From NCBI RefSeq assembly GCF_031877795.1, contig NC_133938.1, positions 16,338,920 through 16,402,919 on the forward strand: a DNA stretch of 64,000 nt, written 5' to 3'. Both the position numbers and the translations under genes were made by a program. Of this stretch, positions 36,205 through 45,379 are shown piece by piece (positions within the stretch are counted from its first letter, which is position 1; each line of letters opens with the position of its first letter). This DNA is from Strix aluco (taxonomy: Eukaryota > Chordata > Aves > Strigiformes > Strigidae). Under the pieces are notes generated by a model. The model saw only the letters and a list, made by a program, of their open reading frames with translations, was not told the DNA's origin and searched no databases.

Positions 36205-39200
36205 CTGAGGGGGATGAGCACAAACACAGAGGTCATTTCCGAGACAAGGATGTGCCAGTATCATCACAGCAGAAACTGCAGCTATTCATCTCCTCATAAA
36301 ATCATGCCCAGGCCCTTTCCTTCTCTTATGAACATCAGTGGTAGATGTTGCTGTTATCTCAAGTGAAAGTGGACTTGTAATGTCCACCTGAAAGAGGGCA
36401 AGGGTAGGATAGGATGGCAGCAGAATCACGACTTAGGGAGGGAGACTAGAGCATAAACAGACTATAGACCATTGATGCAAAATGGAATAACCCAGTTTCT
36501 CTCTGCTGCATGAGGATAACAGACTTTCAGTGGGACCTGGCTGTCAACTAGAGCAGCTGTGGAGGGAGGAGCAAATATATCTCATCCCCTCCATCTCTCA
36601 CTCTCTGCCTGATCCCAGGCTTATACGTTGTCCACTGTTGGATCAATCTGCTTTGGCTCCTAATGGCTATGGAAACATCCTTTCACTGCTCCCTTAAAGT
36701 GCTGGTCTTCATAGAATCACAGAATGGTTTGGGTTGGAAGGGACCTTAAAGATCACCCAGTTCCAACCCCCCTGCCATGGGCAGGGACACCTTCCACTAG
36801 ACCAGGTTGCTCAAAGCCCCGTCCAACCTGGCCTTGTCTTCTGTCACCTGGAGTTAGCCTTTGGCCCAGCTAACCTACTTGTAACCCCCACTGCACCAAG
36901 GTTGCTCCCTGGCCTCAGTGGTGCTGCCAATGGAGCAGAAAGAAGAGCCATAATGGGCTAGCTTTTCACATGACCTGGCTATGTGAAAGGATGACATAAT
37001 GAATTTTGTTTGCTTAAAACTGCACAAGTTGACATTATAACTAAAAGTCAAATTCAGTGGAGAAAACAGGAATGATTTTTTCAGAGGTACTCTCGGTTAC
37101 ATATCCCTTTGATCTCCACAGCATTCCACTGTGCTCCTTTAGCTTTTATCAGTAACACAAGAAGGCAGTTATCCTTCTTCTGTAATCAGTGTAAATCTCT
37201 TTCAGAGGTAAGGTGGAGCTTTCACTGGGGCTGGGGGAGAGTTTCCTCCTTTTAACTCTGTTCTATGCAGAATTGCTGCTATGCTTTAAGGCTGGGTGTT
37301 TCTAGAGTCCAGGTAAGTTGTATTTGGAGCATTTACTTACTTCTTTGTCATTGGTCAAGCCTAGATTCTTCATGTCTACGACATTATAAAAAGTGTTGTT
37401 CAACACAGTTTCTATGACCTGTACCTGAAACCATGAAAACGAATGAGACAATGAAGTAGGGCACCTTTTCAGCCAACAGCCTGGCAATCTTTTCACTCAC
37501 TGAAAAGAAAAGCAACAGAATCCCCCACCCCCATATGTACAGGGGTTCAATCTATTGAACGTGTAGACAACGTTGTATCACCCCTTTCACTTTCACTCAT
37601 GTCCTGCCAAGCACTGAGTGATATTCTCCCCCATTGTGTTCACAGCTGGGGAGCAGCATATGAACTTCTCAGCGTGTTCATATTTTTTCAGACCATCTAG
37701 CTGTGCCACCAGTTTCCAGTCTTACTTGGGACTGCCAGAGGAAACAATAGGCTCATTTTGGTCTTCTCAGTGGTCCAGTTAACATTCACTATTGTTTAAG
37801 TAAAACATCAGCAGGAGGAAAGAAGATACCTGTGACACTTTGGAAAGGACGAGCATCTGGATACTGTTGACAGTTTTCTGGTAAGAGGGTGAATATTCCC
37901 CACAGTCGGGTGGCCCAGAAAAGGCTTCAAGGATACATTCACGGATTTTGTTCCTAGAGGCAACACAGATTCTTACAAAACCTTGTATCAGCTGTCTCTG
38001 TCTAGATCCGTAATGTTTCACTGTAGAGTGGGTTTTTTTCGTATTTTCTCTGTCTTTTCTGACAAATACATAGCACATGGGATTTTATGGAAGAGCAATT
38101 TCTTTGCCCTGTCACCTCCAAATTCCACCCCCCAGCTCTATAATTCACAAATAGGTGTTTTGCTAAAAGTGCTTAACAAATTAATTGTTAGTTTGTTCTC
38201 CTAAAGTGTTCTGTGCTGAACACTGAACTGTCCATTTAAATACTGCCCACTGATGCACCATCAGAGAGAGAAGTACCCCCCAAGCAGTACCCCCTCTCAC
38301 CCCTCCTAACAAGTGCTTAGCGCCACTGCTGAGATCTGTGAGAGCGGCTGGGGCACAGCAACTGTAGATCTTGCCCTTACACCTGCTGTGTTGTATAGAG
38401 GGACTTTGGGATCATAGATTAGGTAATAAATATTACTCGATTTGATGTATACCATATGCAGTCAAAGTCAAAATCCTTGCATTCGCCATATGACCATTTG
38501 CAGAACAGCTCTCCACATAAAATCCTGTCATGCCTTTCAGGAAGAGTGGTGTGTTCATTCTTAAAGAAGCCTTCAAATCCAGACTGTGTGGTCTTCATAA
38601 GTTTCAGATCTTTAATTCCAGCAAAAACAACCAAAGGACCTGTGATCCAAAAATACGAGAAATATGAGCTCATTTTCATGCAGAGAGAAAGAAACCTCTG
38701 GGTGCGTACTTGCAGCGATAGCTTCAGAGCCATGAAGCAGTCTCTCCAGGACTCACTCATGTGCTTCTGTTGCAAACCTAACTACTTTTAAAAATTATAT
38801 TCTGTGCACTGATGTTAGCAGAAAGGTAAGAAACAAGACAAGAAACTACTGAACTCAGAGCTCAATCTAGAAAACAGAGAATCCTATCGAGTGACCTGCA
38901 CTCAAGGAGAGCTGAGGACACCCTTTATCTCACCTCCTTGGAGCTGGGACATGCATTGAGTTGGCTCTCACTGATGTCGGTTCAGAGACTAATTGCTCTA
39001 AAGGGAAATGAATAGGCTACTAGTGCTGCAGTGTACAGGAGAGGTGTGGTGAGCCATTTCTAACAACACAGACAGTGTAGCAGCTCTCTGTACAAAGACT
39101 TGGAGCCTCAGTCAGAAATTCACTTTACATACCCTTCCTGTCGGGAGTTTTGCATCTGTAAGAACTAGAGGGCAAGGAGCCAATGCAAATCCCTGCAGTT

Positions 39201-42200
39201 CAGCTAATTAGCAGGAACTGGCACTGATACAGATGCCACCCACAGGTTCAAACTGACAGCAGTTTTGCTCTGAGGCACTATTTATAAAATGTGCTGTTGT
39301 AGGTCACTGCTGCATGGGTAGATTATCATCTTCTAAAGACCAGTTGTATCCTGAACTTTGTTTTCTGACAAACACTTAGGATGGCAGCTAAACAATTTCA
39401 AGCAGTCAGTCATCTAGAGCACACCAAACTGATAACTGAAAATTTCACTGACCAGAGCTGCCAAAAAAGCAGATTCAGAAAAGAGAAACTTTATGGCACG
39501 CAGGCTTATTCAGAGCCTGTACGGATAGACAGTGGCTGAAGCCCAAGCTGCTGTTTCTGTGCTGCTCTTGGTGCTCACAGTATGTAGTTCAAAATTAATC
39601 CTTGAATATGTCTGGCGCAGAGTAATCCTGCCTCGGACTGGGAAAACTAACAGACTTTGTCTCTAAACTGTGTCTTTGCAGGAATTTATACTGGAAATAA
39701 TTCCATTATGATGGATATTTCTAAATCACGTATTTGTTTAGAGGTTTGATTTTTTAATCTGCTCTGTCACTGGAAATGATCAAAACTGCATTTAACCTAT
39801 TTCTTCTCTTGTTTACATTCATCATTGTTTTTGAATGAGTCCAAGGAGGTGTATCTATAATTTTGGCTACATCCCCCTGTTATTTACTAAAGCTTTAAAA
39901 AAAATCTAAAGAAGAGACTGTCCTTGGACAGGATATTTTAGGGTTTGTTCAGATCTTGATGAGTTCATTGCTTGGGTATAAGACTGTAATACACAGGTAT
40001 TAATGTAGTGCAGATACTATTAGTGAACCTGGAGATATATTTATCTCATATTCAAATACATAGCCTTGTTTGAAAGAGCTCCTTGCAATGAATGATTTAC
40101 CGAAAGGCTGGCTGAGTGGCTGGCTGTGCGGCAATCGACCTGAAACTCGCACTGAAGAATATAATGCCTAGGCAAAGATTTTGAGGTGAGCAGCCGTGCT
40201 GTGCTTTCAGTATGTTTTGTGCTTGTGCTGTCTTCAGCTGTCAAATGTTGACACTGTTAAGTTACTTATGATGTTTTCAGTTTCCAGAAAACTCTGAGCC
40301 TTTTATCAGCCAATACAATGGCAAAAAATAATTCTATTAAAGTTTCTTTTAATTATGAGAAAAGTGTTAAAAGCTAAGATTAACTGAGAAATAAATTTCC
40401 GTGTCTGGCTGATAGGTGCATAGGAGGATGCTAAAGATAGAGAAGGTTCTCTTATAAGAAAAATAAAAGGGATTTGAAAATCTTGTCTTTGGTTATTGTT
40501 CACCTAGGCAGGGAATCCTAAAGAAACAGCTAAAAAGCTACATGAAGGGAAGATTAAGAAGGAAAGGCTGTTTCTTCAGTAAGCTTTAAAGACTTTTTGT
40601 TTGTATAGAACCTGAAATTGCAGAATTTCATGCTGAATTTTCAAGGTGATGAAAAATTTAATTCAATCTGTACATTAATAGCAGCAGCTTTTCAAGAAAG
40701 CATAAATTCTTCTTCTTCTTTTTTTTTTTTTTTTTTTAATTCAGGTTTCTTTCTTTACATTTTCCAGAAACCAAAGTCAATACTATTGAAGCTGCTAAAA
40801 ATACAGCAGTAGTTAACATTACTAGGAACATTAAAAAAGATTAGGTCAAGAGGCACTGGAGACTTGTACGGGCTCTCTCTTTTCTTTCAGTAGGAAGACA
40901 GGACCAATGCTCAAATGCACACCTTTCAGAACTTTTGTCCTGTCTGCAAGTGAAACTTGTCTTGTCACTGCTCCTAACCCTGGCACATTAGAGAAATAGG
41001 GAGAGAGGGTAGGATGGGAAATAGTTCTAAGTTACATTAGGGCAGTAATAGATAGATACTGAACTAATGTCTAAAACCACTGAACCCACTGTGTTAAATG
41101 ATGGTCTCAACTCAGTTCTCAGTAGTCTGAGAGATGGATTAAATGAAACACCAACACAGTGAGATTGAATTTACACTCTTCCTGTGAGTCATAGCAACAA
41201 GAGATAATTTTTGTTCTCCCTTTGGAATGCCAATTTATGGACCAACAGTTGAGCTTGAAAGCCTATGTCTTTTAAGTTCACAAAACTCTTAGTGAAGCCA
41301 AATGGTGCTTTGTTTATGCGTGGCATGCAAAAATAGTAAGAACACTCTGAAGTATTTTCATGTGAAAAATTGTTTGCACATAGACCTGAGGGCTCATGAT
41401 GTTCAAGCCAGCCTGGCTTGCAGCAACGAAATTGCATCTTTCTTAGAAATAAAACCAAGGCATGTTGACATGGTTTTGAAAATAACCACAAACTAGGCAA
41501 TCGGCCTACAGCAGTGTGGTTTCATGATGCATTTCTATAGGGTAATGATAATACTGAGACTGCAGAATATAGTATCATCTGAAAAAGTAATCAGACCATT
41601 CTCAGAAGGCTACTAAATCCTGTGACAATATATAGCAGTTTTGCTGGATGTGCTGTTGTATGTTTAGGGTATACATACAAATGAGAGCTACAGTAGTTCT
41701 TCAGCCATGTCTCAGAGATCAAGGGCTGCAAAATTAAGACTATAAAAGTATTCTTTGTTTCAGACCTCTGGAGTGGTTTGGCTGTGCTGTAAGCCCTGTA
41801 ACACCTTTAGCTGTGTCTAAAGCCATCTTCATCTCTCATCGGCGGAAATATTTACAGAGAAGTAGGGAAAGTTGCAAATTCTTTTCTCACCATTTCGGCA
41901 CTGCTCAGCTTCACAAAAGCGGATCCCATCAGGAACGCATATGAATGAGTGGATGTGGGGAACGCCATTCTGCGATTTAGAGCAGACATGTAAGTAAAGG
42001 TGCAGTAAATACTATCTTAACTTGAAAACGGGAACTAAGAGAGTGATAAATGGCTTCAGCATAAACAAACTGAATGCGTTAGTATTTTAGATACCTCATG
42101 TAGACGTTGCCATGGTACTTCTTGAACATAGGTTTTGACGTACGCCACTTGGCAAAATGTTGTCATGAAGTGTTTGCAGATATCTATAGCAAATTGTTCT

Positions 42201-43281
42201 AAAGTCGGGATCTAAGACAACAAATAGTATTATTAGAAAGAAGCAATTACCTCATGTACAAAAATAGATTGTTCTGACTGTTGTAAATATTTGGGAAGGA
42301 TCAATGTTAGAAATACAGATTTCTGTCATTTCTGATTTTCCGCACTGTGCCTAGTCATTTGATCAGCTTGCAGCATACACTGCAAATAGCTACAGTCACA
42401 TCAAGAATCCCCCATTCTGTGGTATAGTGAGCTGCAGTTCTTCGACTGAGTGAAACTGCTACAGAAGCCTTACACTTTGAGGATATAATGCTGAAATAAT
42501 CATAGTGATATTCTGATTGAGCTTTACAGACTAAAGATGGGATTTCATTACTGAGACAATTTATGTTACAGATTGTCATGATGATAGATGCAATTGAGGG
42601 ACGTAAGAGCACAGTTAACAATTAAAAGGAGTCTCACATACATACACATTTAAAAATGCTATATAGGAATAATGCATTATTATGTGCTATTAAATTAAAA
42701 AAAAGATGGATCTTATATGACAAATCAACAAAGAAAAGGCTTTGGAAAACTAAGGAGTCCACAGGATAAGCACTGGAGGAGAAAAAAATTCTTTCCTGAA
42801 TCACTGAAGGTGACTAGTGCTGATCTGACATGCCAATGGGGGAGAGATTATTTTGATGCATTTTGAAAACAAAAAGCTAGTATAACAAACACTTCCAAAT
42901 GAAGTCATAAGAAACAGCAAGGCTAGTTAAAAAATACCCCATTTTTTTTGGCCAACACAAGGACAATATTCTTTATGGTGTCTGTAGGTATCACAAGGGA
43001 GTTGTTTCCATCCAGGTACTCATGAGCAGAAGTCAGCCGGAGATGCGTGCACACTTCCACTTCTTTAACAAAGTGCTTCTTCCCTTCTCTGTGAAGGCGA
43101 AGGAACTTAATTGTGTTCTTCCCATATTCACAGTTGAGGACTTCTACATCCTTGATCTGCAGAGAAAATACATGACAATTGTAAAGGAACCCAGTGGAAG
43201 CCTGAGTGTGCTCAATGAAACATAGACAATGTTTATGGCCTTTATTTCAGTGGTTACCTGCAATAATGAAAATATTTCCAT
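36067..43281 (-). CDS. UOX: Cysteine-rich urate oxidase-like protein (UOX)
   Basis: Seven firm exons encode the two tandem T-fold halves of uricase, which normally oxidises urate to 5-hydroxyisourate in peroxisomes. Exons 2-8 join with no stop or frameshift (315 codons), and all junction phases agree. Matches include YGKNTIKFL, IPTDTIKN, TTQSGFEGFF, HDRIL and GEYSPSYQKT. The catalytic Lys (YGK) and Thr (PTDT) and the urate-binding Phe and Arg are kept. The catalytic His of the N-x-H motif is Phe (NNTFY), and the Val of the SPSVQ motif is Tyr. About 15 cysteines are present, far more than in mammalian uricases. The C-terminus is extended by about 20 residues and ends QGN, so the peroxisomal SRL/SKL-type signal is gone. 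This fits the cysteine-enriched, functionally shifted uricase reported for chicken and reptiles. Exon 1 is only a candidate. Confidence 0.9.
36711..36835 (-). mobile_element. CR1 LINE 3' end, antisense, 5'-truncated, with short direct repeat
   Basis: About 125 bases of reversed CR1 tail, from CATAGAATCACAGAATGG-like ends to CCGTCCAACCTGGCCTTG. The hexamer GTCTTC occurs immediately before it (36705-36710) and after it (36836-36841), a plausible target-site duplication. It lies inside the UOX intron between exons 7 and 8. Confidence 0.92.
37341..37424 (-). CDS. UOX: UOX exon 7
   Basis: 28 codons with VQVIETVL, NNTFYNVVD and MKNLGLTNDKE. The donor GTAAGT is strong. The acceptor before GTACAG is chosen because the length then equals that of the mammalian exon exactly, which places Phe at the active-site His and keeps the Asn two residues earlier. 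Confidence 0.9.
37830..37953 (-). CDS. UOX: UOX exon 6
   Basis: The first base completes a split Trp codon, then 41 codons read NKIRECILEAFSGPPDCG and EYSPSYQKTV, and end IQMLVLSKVSQ at a GTATCT donor. The Gln of the substrate-contacting Val-Gln pair is kept; the Val is Tyr. Confidence 0.92.
38453..38639 (-). CDS. UOX: UOX exon 5
   Basis: 61 full codons bounded by split Gly and Trp codons, with IKDLKLMKTTQSGFEGFF and LPERHDRIL, the core substrate-binding region. Four cysteines occur (ILCGEL, LFCKW, GECKD, FDCIW). The donor is GTATAC. Confidence 0.94.
38640..41890 (-). other. UOX: UOX intron 4
   Basis: A 3.25 kb intron without recognised genes. It has a poly-T run near 40719-40737; no CR1 or SINE was noticed. 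Confidence 0.6.
41891..41969 (-). CDS. UOX: UOX exon 4
   Basis: 26 codons plus one base: NGVPHIHSFICVPDG then IRFCEAEQCRN. Three cysteines fall in 26 residues, two of them at sites not normally Cys. The acceptor is ATCGCAG and the donor GTGAGA. Confidence 0.92.
42095..42211 (-). CDS. UOX: UOX exon 3
   Basis: 39 codons in phase 0, with IPTLEQFAIDICKHF and VKTYVQEVPWQRL, matching the end of the first T-fold. Cysteines occur at DICKHF and TFCQV. Confidence 0.93.
42938..43156 (-). CDS. UOX: UOX exon 2
   Basis: 73 codons from IKDVEVLNCEYGKNTIK through HFVKEVEVCTHLRLT to IPTDTIKNIVLVLAKKNG. It contains the catalytic Lys and Thr positions. The donor is the weak GTATTT after GGG, right behind an A8 run, and its position matches the mammalian exon boundary. 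Retention of the intron would meet a stop after four codons. Confidence 0.92.
43258..43281 (-). CDS. UOX: Candidate UOX exon 1
   Basis: A short in-phase coding piece of eight codons, MEIFSLLQ, ends in the good donor CAG-GTAACC and would join exon 2 across a 101-base intron. The length is close to the ten residues of the mammalian first exon, but the residues are not conserved. The true first exon could instead lie further upstream, up to about 45 kb. Transcript evidence is lacking. Confidence 0.35.
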
Positions 43282-43770
43282 TATACATTGCAAAGTCCTG
43301 GCAGGAAGAAAAAACACTTTAGGAAGCTATTACATTAGTAGCAGGTGTGATAGAATTTTAAAATTTTATGGGGGGCAGATCATATAACATGAGTAACAGT
43401 GAACTAGTCTCTCTGGTTCATCATCTTTGGATTAGCCCTGACTATAGACCTTCACTGAATCTCCCCTCCATCACCTCTTTCTGAACCCAGTGTCCCAGTG
43501 CATTCAGTCACTGCAGGTACAGCCGTGCAGAGGGCAGGCAGCATTCACACCCGCACCCTCCGCTGTCACTCCACTGGGGCTGGCTCTGCTGGGCTGGGCT
43601 GCACCTCTCCAGATACAACTCCTGATTTTCACTGGCACCAAGGACTTTCACCACCTCCTACTCCTCTAGCTCCCAGCTCTCATGACTGCTGTCAGGCACC
43701 ACGTGTGCAATGCACTGAGCCCTCTCTGTTTTCACGCAGAAGCTGTCAAAACATGGTCAGCATCCTGCAT

Positions 43771-43820
43771 GGCAGAGCCCCCCGTTAGCAGGCAGAGCCC
43801 CCCATTAGCAGGCAGAGCCC
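43771..43820. repeat. 20-base tandem repeat, 2.5 copies
   Basis: The unit GGCAGAGCCCCCCRTTAGCA is repeated twice with one G/A difference, followed by a half unit. It lies upstream of both UOX and DNASE2B. Confidence 0.95.
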
Positions 43821-44621
43821 AGCAGGTACTCCATCTCCCCAGGGCTGGCCCCCGTCACGCACCCAGAGGCGCAAGGCTGAGTGGAAGCAGTGAGTATCAA
43901 AGCAATTCTTCCATGAGGGACAGGAAGGTTGCTTTGTAAGCAGGCAGAAGTCCCAAACAGAAAATGGGAACAGCTGACACATTCTTGGCATGTTGTGTGT
44001 TTTATTACCCCCTCTGTGCACATTGCAATTCCTGAGAGAAAGAAGAAAAGACAGACCGAGCTGGGCTCGTTGAAAGCAGTTCCTCATAACCGTGTTATGG
44101 CTCTGATCTCCCACCAAAGGGATCAGAAATGAGTCTGAGCAGCAAAATTCAGGTCTCGATCCACACCTCCAAAATCCTGGCTTTCTGGGATCGTTGGTTT
44201 TGTTTGTGCTAAGCCTTATTCAGTTTTATCCTGCTTCTGTCAAACACACCTAATTTACACATCTAAATATTACAGTGTTGGAAAGGCTATACTAGAAAGG
44301 AGACAAAATTCTGTGAAGGTTGTGAAGATTTCTGTTATGCTATATCCAAAGCTTATTGCACAAGATTTTCCCTGAGGCTGAAATATCCCATACTTGGTAT
44401 CAACATCTTTTAATGTAAATCAGCACCTTTTAATGTAAGCATAATGAGGAGGGAGAAAGAATATTTTACACACCAAAATACAAATTGAAGCTTTTTATGT
44501 GTGAGTTGCTAAAAGACTATCAGATGTAAAATTGCTCGATTCACACATTTGTTCCTAAGAGAAATGCTAATGCACTTAAAAGATAATTTAAAAAAAAATT
44601 AACTAATTGTAAGTAAATTAC

Positions 44622-44680
44622 TGTGGCTCAGAGATCAGAGCATTTTCTCTGACTGTCAGTCCCTGCAGGCTCAATCCCCA
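44622..44680 (+). repeat. Possible tRNA-like SINE head
   Basis: TGGCTCAGAGATCAGAGCA resembles an RNA polymerase III box A region, and GGCTCAATCCC 40-odd bases later resembles a box B. The arms do not fold into a good tRNA by eye, so an old tRNA-derived SINE fragment is more likely than a tRNA gene. Chance similarity is possible. Confidence 0.3.
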
Positions 44681-45266
44681 CAGACAAGTGAAGGCCCCAC
44701 TGCCAGAGCCAGAACTGGGCAGGGCTCAGCGCTGCACCAGAAACCCTCTTTGCAGGAATGTGCCTGCTGCCAGGGCTGTTTGGAGAGGTAGTGAGATGGA
44801 AATGATTTTGTTTTGCTTGTCTGAACACTGAGGTTTCTTCATATAGTTGTAAAAAATTCATACTTCAGTCATGCAGCACTGAAAACAAAAAAGGTTTCGG
44901 TATCTACAGCTTTTTTTTTTTTTTTTTTTTTAAAGCAGAATACCTTGACTATTCTAAACAGTCAAAATACTACCTCCTAAAATACAAGGGTAAGTTTTCT
45001 CAAAACCATAACTTGACAACTGTCATTTTGCCCTTTTGTTGCCCAAAGAAATCGTGAGCGGTTTCCAGCGGGTCCCGGGAGCCCAGGCCCCGCTGCCGAC
45101 AGCCGTCCCTGCAGTGGGAGCCTGACCACCCGAGCTGGCTCTGCTGTCCCGGGCAGCCGCCCAGGGTGTGCTTACTGCCTCGTACGGCAGGAGCTGACAG
45201 TTAACGCACACAACTTCTCCTTTTAGAGCCTACTCAGTGCTTGCCTTGTGCAGCTGAGAAACCAAA

Positions 45267-45379
45267 ATGCCCGCGGGATCTGCACGGTGTCACCCTGCTT
45301 TACTATTGCTTCTCTCCTCTGCACCCCTGTGGGCAGCTGAGATCTCCTGCAGGAATGAAGACGGGGAGACAGTCGATTG
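45267..45379 (+). CDS. DNASE2B: DNASE2B exon 1
   Basis: 37 codons plus two bases of a Trp codon: signal peptide then EISCRNEDGETVD. It ends at a consensus GTAAGT donor (phase 2). Confidence 0.95.

Larger units (their letters stand above)
43290..45260. other. UOX/DNASE2B divergent intergenic interval
   Basis: About 2 kb separate the head-to-head UOX and DNASE2B genes and must contain their upstream control regions. No CpG island is present, suggesting tissue-restricted promoters. It contains a 20-base tandem repeat at 43771-43820, a tRNA-like SINE-head candidate at about 44622-44680 and a poly-T run near 44911-44931. Confidence 0.5.

Noticed and set aside
44622-44700. A tRNA gene
   Set aside because: Box A and box B like words exist, but acceptor and anticodon stems do not pair; kept only as a low-confidence SINE-like fragment.
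44825-44861. Alternative UOX exon 1 with ATG and 11 in-phase codons (MNFLQLYEETS)
   Set aside because: The donor TCA-GTGTTC is poor and there is no clear similarity to uricase N-termini; the candidate at 43258-43281 has a better splice site, though neither is proven.
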